Position numbers and translations under genes: made by a program | The notes under the pieces: model-generated | The model's database searches: none | What the model saw: only the letters and a program-made list of their open reading frames with translations | What the model was told of the DNA's origin: nothing | Source: Alphaproteobacteria bacterium | GTDB taxonomy: Bacteria > Pseudomonadota > Alphaproteobacteria > Rhizobiales > Xanthobacteraceae | Length of the DNA: 9,915 nucleotides | NCBI GenBank assembly: GCA_005884745.1 | Contig: VAZU01000187.1 | Location: 1-9,915 of the forward strand | Direction: 5' to 3' | Shown here: piece after piece, positions 1 through 7,595 of the stretch | Layout of the letters: the number at the start of each line of letters is the position of its first letter | How positions within the stretch are numbered: the first letter of the stretch is position 1

Positions 1-2566
1 AACCAGCCGCACCTTGCGCCATTTCTCCGCGAGCGCTTCGTTAAGCCATTGCGCCGGCATTTTCGGGAAGAGTTCCAGATGCACCGAGCCCTCCGCCGAA
101 GGATAGCGGCAAAGCCAGGCCTCTTCCGCCGTGAAGCACAGGATCGGCGCGAGCCAGCTCACGGTCGAGCGGAACAGCTGCTCGATCACGTTGAGGCAGG
201 CCTTGCGCGTCGTCGACGAGATCGGGTCGCAATAGAGCGCGTCCTTGCGCACGTCGAAATAGAACGCCGAGAGGTCGACGGTCATGAAGGCGTTGAGGCC
301 TGAGAAGATGCGCTTGTAATCGAACGCCGCATAGGCCTCGCGCACCAGCGCGTCGAGCTCGCTCAGGCGATGCAGCATCAGCCGATCGAGCTCGGGCATC
401 GCATCGAACGCGACGCGGTCGTCCTCGCGGAAATGCGCGAGGTTGCCCAGCATCCAGCGCACGGTGTTGCGCAGCTTGCGGTAGGTGTCGACCGTGGTCT
501 TCAGGACCTCGGGGCCGATGCGCTGGTCGTCCCAGTAATCGACCGAGCCGACCCACAGCCGCAGGATATCGGCGCCGCTCTGCGCGATGACGTCCTGCGG
601 CGCCACGGTGTTGCCCAGCGATTTCGACATCTTGCGTCCCGCTTCGTCGAGCGTGAAGCCGTGGGTGACGACGATGTCGAACGGCGCGACGCCTCTCGTC
701 CCGCAGCTCTCCAAGAGCGAGGACTGGAACCAGCCGCGGTGCTGGTCGGAGCCCTCGAGATAGAGCACGGTGTCGGGACCGCCGTCCTTGCGGCGCCGGA
801 CTTTCAGATCCTCGCGGACTTCGAGCACGAACGCGTGGGTCGAGCCGGAATCGAACCAGACGTCGAGAATGTCGTCGACCTTGGTCCAGTCCTTGGCATC
901 GTATTCGGGGGAGAGGAAGCGCGCGGCGGCGCCCTCCGCGTACCAGGCGTCTGCCCCCTCGCGCTCGAAGGCGGCGAAGATGCGGGCGTTGACCTTGTCG
1001 TCGCGCAGGATCTCGACCGAGCCGTCGCGCGCTTCGCGCACGAACAGCGTGATCGGCACGCCCCAGGCGCGCTGGCGCGAGATCACCCAATCGGGACGGC
1101 TCACGATCATGCCGGTCATGCGGTTCCTGCCCTGCTCCGGCACCCAGCGCGTCGCCCCGATGGCGGCAAGCGCACGCGCGCGCAACGTGTCGCCCTGCCC
1201 GGCGATGTCGCGGTCCATCGCGATGAACCATTGCGGCGTATTGCGAAAAATCACCGGCTTCTTCGAGCGCCAGGAGTGCGGATATTGGTGCTTGAGCTTT
1301 CCGCGCGCGACGAGCATGCCGGCTTCGACCAGCGCCGCGATCACCGCGTCGTTGGCATCGCCCTTGTCGCCCGCCTCGGTGAGCACGCGCTTGCCGACAA
1401 ATCCCGGCGCGTCGGAGGTGAAACGCCCGTCGGCATCGACCGTGAACGGGATCGCGGTATTGATCCCGCGCGCTTTGAGCTGCGCTTCGTTGGCGCTCCA
1501 GATTTCGAAATCTTCGCGGCCGTGCCCCGGGGCGGTATGAACGAAGCCGGTGCCGGCATCGTCGCTGACGTGATCGCCAGCAAGCAGCGGTACCCTGAAG
1601 CCGTATCCGCTGATCGTGTCGTGCAGCGGATGATCACATTCCAGCGCGGACAAATCGTCAGCAGCGATATCGGCCTTCCGCTCGTACGCAAGTACACGCG
1701 CTTGTTTCATCACTTCGGGCGCGAGGGAATCGGCGAGCAAGAAGTAGTCGCCGACCTTGGCCCAATTCTCCGCGGGCGCGTCTTTCACCAAATAGATCCC
1801 GTAGGAGATCTTCGGATTGAAGCTAATTGCGCGGTTTCCTGGCAGCGTCCACGGCGTGGTCGTCCAAATAACTACCGACAGATTGCCTGGCAGCATCGGC
1901 CGCATTACCGGCTTTTGTTTGCCAGGGTCGAAATTTTCGACGGGGAAGCCCTTAACGGGAAACTTCACCCAGACCTGATCCGAGACATAATCCTCGTATT
2001 CGACCTCGGCCTCGGCGAGCGCCGTCTTCTCCACGACCGACCACATCACCGGCTTCGAGCCGCGGTAGAGCGTCGCATTGGCCACGAATTTCATCAGCTC
2101 GCGGGCGATCTGCGCCTCCGCCGGGCCGCTTGAACTCCTCGCGCTGCACGTCGATCCAGTGCTCGGCGAAGGCGCGGCACTCGCGGCGGAACTCGACGAT
2201 CGGCACCGCATCCTTGTTCTTGCCCTTGGCGCGATATTCCTCCTCGATCTTCCATTCGATCGGCAGGCCGTGGCAGTCCCAGCCGGGCACGTAATTGGCA
2301 TCGAAGCCGAGCATCTGCTGCGAGCGGCTCACCACGTCTTTCAGGATCTTGTTGAGCGCGGTGCCGATGTGAACGTTGCCGTTGGCATAGGGCGGGCCGT
2401 CATGGAGGATGAATTTCGCCCGGCCGTTCGCGGCCTGGCGCAGCCGGCGGTAGAGATCGAGCCGCAGCCAGCGCGCGAGAATCTCCGGCTCCTTCTGCGG
2501 CAGGCCGGCGCGCATGGGAAACTCGGTCTTCGGCAGGAACAGCGTCGCGCTGTAATCGCGGGTCAT
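1..2566 (-). pseudogene. ileS: Isoleucine--tRNA ligase, 3' end off the window, broken by an internal frameshifting deletion
   Basis: Isoleucyl-tRNA synthetase charges tRNA-Ile in the cytoplasm and hydrolyses misactivated valine. The first 147 codons (2566-2126) read as the class I N-terminus: DGPPYANG, then HIGT (residues 66-69, the HIGH-type motif) and GWDCHGLPIE (95-104). After EEFKR the frame is lost near 2125 and the original frame stops at 1952 (204 aa). From 2124 to position 1 a second frame is open for 708 codons and contains the rest of the enzyme: AEAQIAREL, the editing-domain T-rich TTTPWTLPGN, HTAPGHGRED, WFIAMD, the DVWFDSGS motif, LEGSDQHRGW and KMSKS (619-633). About 16 conserved residues (LGV-GDW-HPY type) are missing at the junction. 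The last residues before the edge (AEKWRKVRL) belong to the C-terminal region. The ATG at 2566 was chosen because it opens with the usual DYSATLFLPKT; its ribosome site is weak. Identity is certain; whether the break is biological or an assembly error is open. Confidence 0.9.
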
Positions 2567-2594
2567 GGCGGCTCGTCGTCGATGGCGTTGTTTG

Positions 2595-2644
2595 CGAAAA
2601 AGCGAGTCCCGGTCTTCCGCCCGAAGAATCAGGCGGAAGCCGGG
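2595..2644 (-). terminator. Hairpin with downstream T-run between ribF and ileS
   Basis: The arms 2608-2621 and 2632-2644 form a stem of about 13 base pairs with one bulged base (CTTCCGCC against GGCGGAAG plus a CCCGG/CCGGG extension). Read on the minus strand, a run of five T follows about seven bases after the stem. This could be a weak intrinsic terminator or attenuator behind ribF, in the leader of ileS about 42 bases before its start. The gap before the T-run is longer than in a classical terminator, so it may instead be just another repeat of the intergenic region. Confidence 0.35.
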
Positions 2645-2740
2645 CCGGTAATCGGCCGAATCGACGAAACGAAGCCCCGGAGCGTTGGCATGGAGCGGTT
2701 CCTAGCAGGCAGGCGCGGCAAGGAAAAGACCTGAGCCGTC

Positions 2741-2856
2741 GTCCCGGGGCCGAGCGCTGCGAGGAACCCGGGACCCATGGCCCCCGATTTCGCCGAATAT
2801 CGAGAAGACGGTGTTCATAGGTTCCGGCTCTCGCGCTTTCGCGCTCGGCCGGAATG
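2741..2856. repeat. Pair of inverted REP-like hairpins
   Basis: Two imperfect palindromes face each other in the gap between ribF and ileS. The left one has perfect arms GTCCCGGG (2741-2748) and CCCGGGAC (2767-2774). The right one has TTCCGG (2822-2827) and CCGGAA (2849-2854) around an inner CGCG stem (2832-2835 with 2840-2843), followed by ATGACGG. The arms resemble the dispersed extragenic palindromes of Bradyrhizobium-type genomes that begin GTCATTCCGG and carry a GC-rich centre. The 46 bases between them (2775-2820) show nothing I can name. Confidence 0.55.
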
Positions 2857-2877
2857 ACGGCGCTCAGCCTTCCACGC

Positions 2878-3891
2878 TCACCCTTCCACAAACGTGCCGA
2901 GCGGAGGAAACGTCGCGCCGGTGCGGGCGAGCGTCTCGCGCGCGAGCCGCGCGTCCTCGTCCATGCGGGCGATGAGATCCTCGATCTTCGCGAACTTGGC
3001 CTCGGCCCGGATCCAGCCGAGAAAGGCGACGTCGATCGCCGCGCCGTAGAGTTCGCCGGAGAAATCGAACAGATGCACTTCGAGCAGCGGCGGCCCGTCA
3101 TCGAACGTCGGGCGGCGGCCGAAGCTCGCGACGCCGTCGCGGACCTCGCCATGAACCCGGGCGCGGACCGCGTAGATGCCGTGCTTGAGCCCGCACTCGG
3201 GGTCGAGCCGCAGGTTGGCGGTGGGATACCCGAGCCCGTGGCCGCGCCGGTCGCCGGGGATGATCGTGCCGGTCACGAACCAGGGATGGCCGATCAGTTC
3301 CGCCGCCTCGATCACGCGGCCGGCGGCGAGCGCGGCGCGGATCGAGCCCGAGGAGACCGGCCGCCCCTCGTCTTCGAGCGGCGGCAGGATCTCGACCGCA
3401 AAGCCAAGCCGCGCGCCTTCGGCCGCCAGGAAGCCGGGCGAGCCGCGCCGGTCCTTGCCGTAATGGAAATCGAACCCGATGGCGACGCCCTTCACCGCGA
3501 GCCTGCCGACCAGGATGCGCGTGATGAAATCCTCGGCGGAAAGCGAGGCGAGCGCCTTATCGAACGTGAGCACCAGGGCGCCATCGAGCCCGCTCGCCGC
3601 GAGCAGCCGCAGCTTGGTCGCTTCGTCGGTGAGCCGGAACAGCGGGCTGTCCGGGCGCAGGAACCGCCGCGGATGCGGCTCGAACGTCAGCGCGACCGCC
3701 GGGCCGCCGAGCGTTTTCGCGCGGCGCGTCGCGGCGGCGATCACGGTGCGATGGCCGCGATGCACGCCGTCGAAATTGCCGATCGCGACGACGCCGCCTT
3801 TTAGCGCGGCAATGGCCGGGGAATCGTCGCGGACCACGAGGAACGGCCGCGTCGATCTCGCCGGATCAATGGGTTGGGGCGGGTGAAGCAA
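2878..3891 (-). CDS. ribF: Bifunctional riboflavin kinase / FAD synthetase
   Basis: RibF phosphorylates riboflavin to FMN and adenylates FMN to FAD in the cytoplasm. With the TTG at 3891 the protein is 337 aa. The N-terminal FAD-synthetase domain shows GNFDGVHRGH (residues 38-47, nucleotidyl-transferase HxGH), TFEPHPRRF (69-77) and a SSGSIR segment near 180-185. The C-terminal flavokinase domain shows GHGLGYPTAN with PTAN at 223-226 (the Mg/ATP loop), SFGRRPTF and a Glu-bearing LLEVHLFDF strand. All family blocks are present without gaps. There is no ATG in the right place: the usable starts are TTG 3891 and GTG 3837, neither with a clear Shine-Dalgarno. TTG 3891 leaves a short leader before VVRDDSP, as in relatives. 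Either start overlaps the upstream MaoC-like gene, suggesting translational coupling. The function is very secure; the start is not. Confidence 0.93.
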   Translation of the reverse strand: MLHPPQPIDPARSTRPFLVVRDDSPAIAALKGGVVAIGNFDGVHRGHRTVIAAATRRAKTLGGPAVALTFEPHPRRFLRPDSPLFRLTDEATKLRLLAASGLDGALVLTFDKALASLSAEDFITRILVGRLAVKGVAIGFDFHYGKDRRGSPGFLAAEGARLGFAVEILPPLEDEGRPVSSGSIRAALAAGRVIEAAELIGHPWFVTGTIIPGDRRGHGLGYPTANLRLDPECGLKHGIYAVRARVHGEVRDGVASFGRRPTFDDGPPLLEVHLFDFSGELYGAAIDVAFLGWIRAEAKFAKIEDLIARMDEDARLARETLARTGATFPPLGTFVEG

Positions 3892-4301
3892 GGCACCGAG
3901 ACCATGGCTTCGCCGTCGAGCACCAAATGCCCGTCGACCAGCGCCTCGCACTTGAGGCGCGCCCTCCGGCCCTCGGCAATGAGCTCCACGACTTCGACGA
4001 TGATTGTGACCACGTCGCCGATCTTCACCGGCGCATGGAAGTTCAGCGTCTGCGAGCGATACACCGCGCCGGGCCCGGGCAGCCGCGTGCCCAATGCCGC
4101 CGAGATCAGGCTGGCGGTGTAGAGCCCGTGGGCGATGCGCTGGCCGAACCGGGTCTGCGCCGCATAGACGTCGCACAGATGGATCGGATTGTCGTCGCCG
4201 GACAGCCGCGCGAAGCCGACCACGTCGGAATCCATCACGGTTTTCATCAGGACTTCGCGCAAGCCGACGTGGAGATCCTCGAAATAGAGGAGTTTGAGCA
4301 T
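3801..4301 (-). CDS. MaoC-like (R)-specific enoyl-CoA hydratase family protein
   Basis: A hot-dog fold protein of 166 aa from the ATG at 4301. Residues 32-41 (RLSGDDNPIH) match the hydratase-2 signature with the catalytic Asp and His pair (D36, H41), and IAHGLYTASL (57-66) forms the conserved helix that follows. LPGPGAVY, SQTLNF and APVKIGD (74-96) are typical of the PhaJ/MaoC dehydratases next to ribF in related rhizobia. The family hydrates trans-2-enoyl-CoA to (R)-3-hydroxyacyl-CoA; the substrate of this member is unknown. Family proteins normally end soon after the strand ending MVSVP (about residue 137), whereas this one runs about 29 residues further into ribF with an Arg-rich, unconserved tail. 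An alternative ATG at 4340 adds 13 residues; 4301 was preferred because relatives start a few residues before YFEDL. Confidence 0.85.
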   Translation of the reverse strand: MLKLLYFEDLHVGLREVLMKTVMDSDVVGFARLSGDDNPIHLCDVYAAQTRFGQRIAHGLYTASLISAALGTRLPGPGAVYRSQTLNFHAPVKIGDVVTIIVEVVELIAEGRRARLKCEALVDGHLVLDGEAMVSVPCFTRPNPLIRRDRRGRSSWSATIPRPLPR

Positions 4302-4663
4302 CCGCGGATCGACGGCGGGTTTCGGGCTCGGCAACGACATCGGTCCAGCTATCCGGTTCGGCGGCGCTACGATGGGCTCGGTTGACTTGCCGCGCAATGC
4401 CCGGTGGCGATGGCGCCGGGAACCGCGCGGCGGCAGCTCGCGCTCGGTCCATTGGCAACGATCGAACGGCGGGAACGTTGCAGCCGTCGCGGCGGGAAAG
4501 CCCGCGGATTTGCGAAATCTCGGTGCCGCCGCCCGCGTTCCGGGCCGATTAACCGTATATTCAACCGATTTCACCTAAGGTCGGGGATTGGAGCGCCGGC
4601 GTGGGCTCCAGGGCTGCCCGGGCGAGCGCGACCGGCTGCCCGGCGCTCGACGGAGAACAAAGA
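4302..4663. promoter_or_regulatory. Divergent promoter region with a CtrA-box-like sequence
   Basis: This 362-base gap separates the minus-strand MaoC-ribF-ileS block from the plus-strand receiver gene. About 110 bases upstream of the receiver start lies TTAACCGTATATTCAACC (4549-4566), which fits TTAA-N7-TTAA with one mismatch in the second half (TTCA, 4560-4563). That is the consensus of CtrA, the master cell-cycle regulator of alphaproteobacteria, which often controls motility genes. The receiver gene has a clear ribosome site, GGAG at 4652-4655, eight bases before its ATG. No other gene was recognised in the region. Confidence 0.35.
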
Positions 4664-5029
4664 ATGGCCGTGGACCCCTCGATGCCGATCCTGGTGGTGG
4701 ACGATTACAACACCATGATCCGCATCATCCGCAACCTGCTCAGGCAGCTCGGGTACGAAGACGTGGCCTCGGCGCTCTCCAAGATGCGCGACAAGCGCTA
4801 CGGCCTGGTGATCTCCGACTGGAACATGGAGCCGATGACCGGCTACGACCTGCTCAAGGAGATCCGCGGCGATCCCCATCTCGCCGGGACGCCGTTCATC
4901 ATGGTCACGGCGGAATCCAAGACCGACCACGTGATCGCCGCCAAGAAGGCCGGCGTCGACAATTACATCGTCAAGCCGTTCAACGCCCAGACCCTGAAGT
5001 CCAAGATCGAAACGGTGTTCGCGGGCTAG
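4664..5029 (+). CDS. CheY-like single-domain response regulator with a short internal deletion
   Basis: A stand-alone receiver of 121 aa. It has the acidic pair D13-D14, phospho-acceptor D52 in VISDWNMEPMTGYDLL, the switch Thr in MVTAES (T82) and the conserved Lys in VKPF (K104). The sequence is typical of the alphaproteobacterial CheY-type regulators, which bind the flagellar motor or relay phosphate. After LGYEDV (29-34) the protein goes straight to ASALSKM, whereas CheY relatives have a strand and turn of the form EEAEDG before the AL helix. About six residues (18 bases, in frame) are therefore absent near 4765/4766, and the length is 121 instead of about 127. Losing half of strand 2 and the turn to helix 2 should disturb the fold. 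The ATG at 4664 is fixed by GGAG at 4652-4655. Confidence 0.88.
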   Translation: MAVDPSMPILVVDDYNTMIRIIRNLLRQLGYEDVASALSKMRDKRYGLVISDWNMEPMTGYDLLKEIRGDPHLAGTPFIMVTAESKTDHVIAAKKAGVDNYIVKPFNAQTLKSKIETVFAG

Positions 5030-5034
5030 CTTTT

Positions 5035-5154
5035 ACCTCCCCGGAGGGGAGGTCGCCGGACGAAGTCCGGCGGGTGGGGCGAGCGTCGCGATCAAGCAAG
5101 AGACATACCCCACCCGGCGCACTTCGTGCGCCCACCCTCCCCTGAAGGGGAGGG
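5035..5154. repeat. Four-hairpin palindromic intergenic element between convergent genes
   Basis: The gap between the receiver gene and the HAD gene is almost entirely a compound palindrome. Hairpin 1 pairs ACCTCCCC (5035-5042) with GGGGAGGT (5046-5053). Hairpin 2 pairs CGCCGGAC (5054-5061) with GTCCGGCG (5065-5072). Hairpin 3 pairs GGCGCAC (5116-5122) with GTGCGCC (5126-5132). Hairpin 4 pairs CCCTCCCC (5135-5142) with GGGGAGGG (5147-5154). Between hairpins 2 and 3, GGTGGGG (5073-5079) pairs with CCCCACC (5108-5114), closing a Y- or cross-shaped structure around a 28-base centre. Loops are GAA/TTC-like. Similar CCTCCCC...GGTGGGG elements are dispersed in rhizobial genomes. It may act as a two-way transcription barrier, although no T-run follows the hairpins. 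Confidence 0.75.
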
Positions 5155-5163
5155 AAAAGAAGC

Positions 5164-6027
5164 TCACCACGCCAGTTGCCGCATCACCGCCTTCGGGGTC
5201 ACGCCGGCTTCGGCGAAGAAGCGGGCGAGCCGGTCGAGGTCCGGGTCGTCGCGGTGGCCGAGCTCCTCGGCGTGAATTCCGCGGGTGATGAACACGCCGT
5301 CGATCCCGAGCGCGGCCGCGCCGGCGAGATCGGTGCGGATCGAATCGCCGATCGCCAGCACTCGCGCGGTCGCGAGCGGCGCGCCGCGCGTCGCGGCGAT
5401 CCGGGCGAGCGCCGCGTCATAGATCGGGCGATGGGGCTTGCCGGCGTAGAGCACCTCGCCGCCGAGCTGCGCATACAAGTCGGCGACGGCACCGGCGCAA
5501 TAGATCAGCCGATCGCCGCGCTCGACGACGAGATCCGGATTGGCGCAAACGAGCAGCAAGCCTCTGGCGCCCATCCGCTCGAGCAGCCCGCGATAGTTCT
5601 CCGGGGTTTCGCGCTCGTCGTCGAACAGGCCGGTGCAAATGACGTAATCGGCCGCCTCGACCGGGCCGAAGCGGAGCTCGAGCCCGGCGAAGATCGATCG
5701 GTCCCGCTCCGGCCCCACGTGAAACACGCATCGGCTCGGATGCGAGGCGATGAATTCGCGGGTGAGGTCGCCCGAGGTGATGATGTCGTCGTAGGCGGAG
5801 CGCGGCACGCCGAGCCGGTCGAGCATTCGGATCACGGCGGCGCCGGGTCGCGGCGCGTTGGAAACGAGCAGCACCGTGCCGCCGGCGTTGCGGAACCGCG
5901 TGAGCGCATCGCCCGCCGGCGCCAGGGCGGCAACGCCGTTGTGCACCACGCCCCAGACGTCGCACAGCACCGCATCATAGCCGGGCGCCAGCGCCGAGAA
6001 GCGATCGACCAGGACCGGCGCGGGCAA
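5164..6027 (-). CDS. TIGR01459-type HAD-superfamily hydrolase
   Basis: A HAD phosphatase-like protein of 287 aa of the NagD/class IIA type. Motif I is CDVWGVVHNG (residues 22-31), in which the usual second Asp is Trp, as in relatives I remember. VSNAPRPG (55-62) carries the motif II Ser, AGKPHRPIYD (195-204) the motif III Lys, and GDSIRTDLAG (227-236) the acidic motif IV. The substrate is unknown; NagD-type enzymes act on nucleotide and sugar phosphates. The start is the TTG at 6027, because MPAPVLVDRF matches the N-terminus of relatives and GAGGGG lies about 12 bases upstream. A GTG at 6051 would add eight residues and overlap the preceding EAL gene by eight bases. The gene follows that gene by 16 bases or less, so co-transcription and translational coupling are likely. 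No gap in the conserved blocks is seen. Confidence 0.85.
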   Translation of the reverse strand: MPAPVLVDRFSALAPGYDAVLCDVWGVVHNGVAALAPAGDALTRFRNAGGTVLLVSNAPRPGAAVIRMLDRLGVPRSAYDDIITSGDLTREFIASHPSRCVFHVGPERDRSIFAGLELRFGPVEAADYVICTGLFDDERETPENYRGLLERMGARGLLLVCANPDLVVERGDRLIYCAGAVADLYAQLGGEVLYAGKPHRPIYDAALARIAATRGAPLATARVLAIGDSIRTDLAGAAALGIDGVFITRGIHAEELGHRDDPDLDRLARFFAEAGVTPKAVMRQLAW

Positions 6028-6043
6028 GGACGTCGAGCGCCCC

Positions 6044-7501
6044 TCAGGCACCCAGGCCGATCCCGATCGGGCCCGGAGTTTCGGCGGCGACGAACGGCTC
6101 CGCGATCGGCGGCGGCTGCGCTCGATCCGACCCGGCAGCTTCCGCCGCCGCAACCGCGGCGGCCGCGGGCCAGATCCTGCCGCTGGCGCGCGGCGGCGGC
6201 CGGTCGGCGCTCGCCTGCACGATGTCGGCCCGCACCGGCCGCGGGGCTGAGAACAGCGGGCCCTGGCCGAAGCGCACGTCGAAATCGAGCAGGCCGACCA
6301 CGATCGCCTCGCTCTCGATCTCCTCCGCGATCAGATCGATGCCGAACCGCCCGAGCCGGTCGGAGAACTCCGAAGCCTCGATCCCCGACGCCGCGGCTTC
6401 GGCGCGGCTGAGCAGGAGTGCCGCCGGGATCTTCACGAAGCGGAAGCCGCGCTCGGCGAGCTCCGGGGGATCGAGCTGCAGATCGCCGACGCGATCCATC
6501 GAGAACCGGAACCCGAGCGCGGCAAGCTCGCTCAAGCATTCGCGCTCGGTCGCGCCCATGGCCCGGACTTGTCGCTGCGCAAACTCGAACACGAGGCAGG
6601 AGGCGAGCGCGCGATTGGCCTCGATGAAATCCGAGACCTCACCCAGGCACGCGGGGTCGAGCAGCGAGTGTCCGGCGATATGGCAGAACAGCCCGATCTC
6701 CCGCTCCCTGGCGAGCAGGCGGCGCACCACCTGAACGCAGCCGAACAGCAGGATGTCGTCGACCATCGGCATCACGTCGGCGCTCTGCGGCTGGCGCAGG
6801 TAATCGCACGGGTTCAACAGCTCCCCGGCCTCGGTCCGCAGCCGCGCCGTCGCCTCGTAGTAGCGCACTTTGCGCTGCGGCAGCGTGACGATGGGCTGCA
6901 GGTAAAGCTCGAAGCGTCCCGCCTCCGCGGCCCGCCGCAGCGCGCTCACGCCGCCTCCCCCCTCCCCGGCCGCAACGGCGCGATCGGCCGCATCGTCGTG
7001 GAGCTGCGCGTCGTCGGCCGTCGGCGCCGGCGCCGGCGCGCCCATCGCATCGAGCGCGAGCGCAACGGCGGCGGGGCGCCCGGCCTCGGCGGACGCGGCG
7101 CTCAGGCTTTGCAGCGCGGCCGCGTGCGCCGCGACCGACTGGGCGAGCTGCTTGGCCGATCGGCGCAACAGCTCGATCTCGGTCGCGGTGGGCTCCAGCG
7201 CCGCCCGGGTCCGCTCGGCGGATCGCGCAACCTCGATCTCGACCGCCGCCAGGCGCCGCCCGGTCTCGGCGACCTGGCGCGCGAGATCCGCGCCGCCGCG
7301 CGAGAGATCCGCGATACGGTCGCCGATCTCGGCGCGGTCGCGCCCGCGCGCCATCAGCGCGTGGAACAGGCCCAGGACCGACAGCACCGCAATGCTCACG
7401 ACCGCCGCTTCCACCCGCTCGAAGCCGAAAAACCGGACGAGCACGCCGCCGACCGAACCGGCGCCGAGCACGAGAACAAGCGCGACGAAGATTGCACCCA
7501 T
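6044..7501 (-). CDS. Membrane-anchored protein with a degenerate EAL domain (TipF-like)
   Basis: The 485-aa product begins with two hydrophobic segments (about residues 2-22 and 30-50), then an Ala/Arg/Glu-rich region with coiled-coil character (about 55-135), an acidic Ala/Pro/Gly linker, and an EAL-family domain (about 186-430) ending with GQGPLFSAPRPVR. EAL domains hydrolyse cyclic di-GMP, but several metal-binding positions look changed: the signature reads EAT (216-218), the Asn of the usual VNLS strand is His (CHIAG, 273-277), and DDFG reads DRVG (336-339). K357, the AEEIE segment (392-396) and the GQG motif (412-414) remain. It is therefore more likely a binding or scaffold protein than an active phosphodiesterase. 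The plan resembles Caulobacter TipF, a c-di-GMP receptor for flagellum placement, but homology was not tested. The Ala/Pro-rich tail (about 431-485) looks unconserved. The start at 7501 has GGGGAGG and GGGG upstream and opens directly into TM1; ATG 7555 lacks a ribosome site. Confidence 0.82.
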   Translation of the reverse strand: MGAIFVALVLVLGAGSVGGVLVRFFGFERVEAAVVSIAVLSVLGLFHALMARGRDRAEIGDRIADLSRGGADLARQVAETGRRLAAVEIEVARSAERTRAALEPTATEIELLRRSAKQLAQSVAAHAAALQSLSAASAEAGRPAAVALALDAMGAPAPAPTADDAQLHDDAADRAVAAGEGGGGVSALRRAAEAGRFELYLQPIVTLPQRKVRYYEATARLRTEAGELLNPCDYLRQPQSADVMPMVDDILLFGCVQVVRRLLAREREIGLFCHIAGHSLLDPACLGEVSDFIEANRALASCLVFEFAQRQVRAMGATERECLSELAALGFRFSMDRVGDLQLDPPELAERGFRFVKIPAALLLSRAEAAASGIEASEFSDRLGRFGIDLIAEEIESEAIVVGLLDFDVRFGQGPLFSAPRPVRADIVQASADRPPPRASGRIWPAAAAVAAAEAAGSDRAQPPPIAEPFVAAETPGPIGIGLGA

Positions 7502-7595
7502 GCTGCCCCGCGCCTCCCCGGCACACGGCCCGCTCCCGCATGGCTCTCTATTCATTCGCGGAGCGGGGCCTTCTACAATGTCCATGAGCAACTCG

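Noticed and set aside
370..2133. A long open frame on the plus strand opposite ileS
   Set aside because: It is antisense to clearly conserved IleS motifs, has a composition typical of the complement of GC-rich codons, and resembles no known protein.
2350..2372. HIGT instead of HIGH in the IleS signature as a possible catalytic defect
   Set aside because: I recall the same Thr in related rhizobial IleS proteins, so it is probably a lineage variant.
2854..3804. A 316-codon plus-strand open frame opposite ribF
   Set aside because: It mirrors the ribF coding strand; ribF has all its family motifs, so this is a shadow.
5164..5500. Missing second Asp in HAD motif I (DVWG) as an inactivating change
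   Set aside because: Remembered TIGR01459-type relatives carry the same DVWGVVHNG sequence, so it is a family trait.
5176..6411. A 411-codon plus-strand open frame opposite the HAD and EAL genes
   Set aside because: It spans two well-supported minus-strand genes and ends in a low-complexity Arg/Pro stretch.
6044..7501. Calling the EAL protein an active c-di-GMP phosphodiesterase
   Set aside because: Several signature and metal-binding positions are altered, so only a binding or scaffold role is supported.
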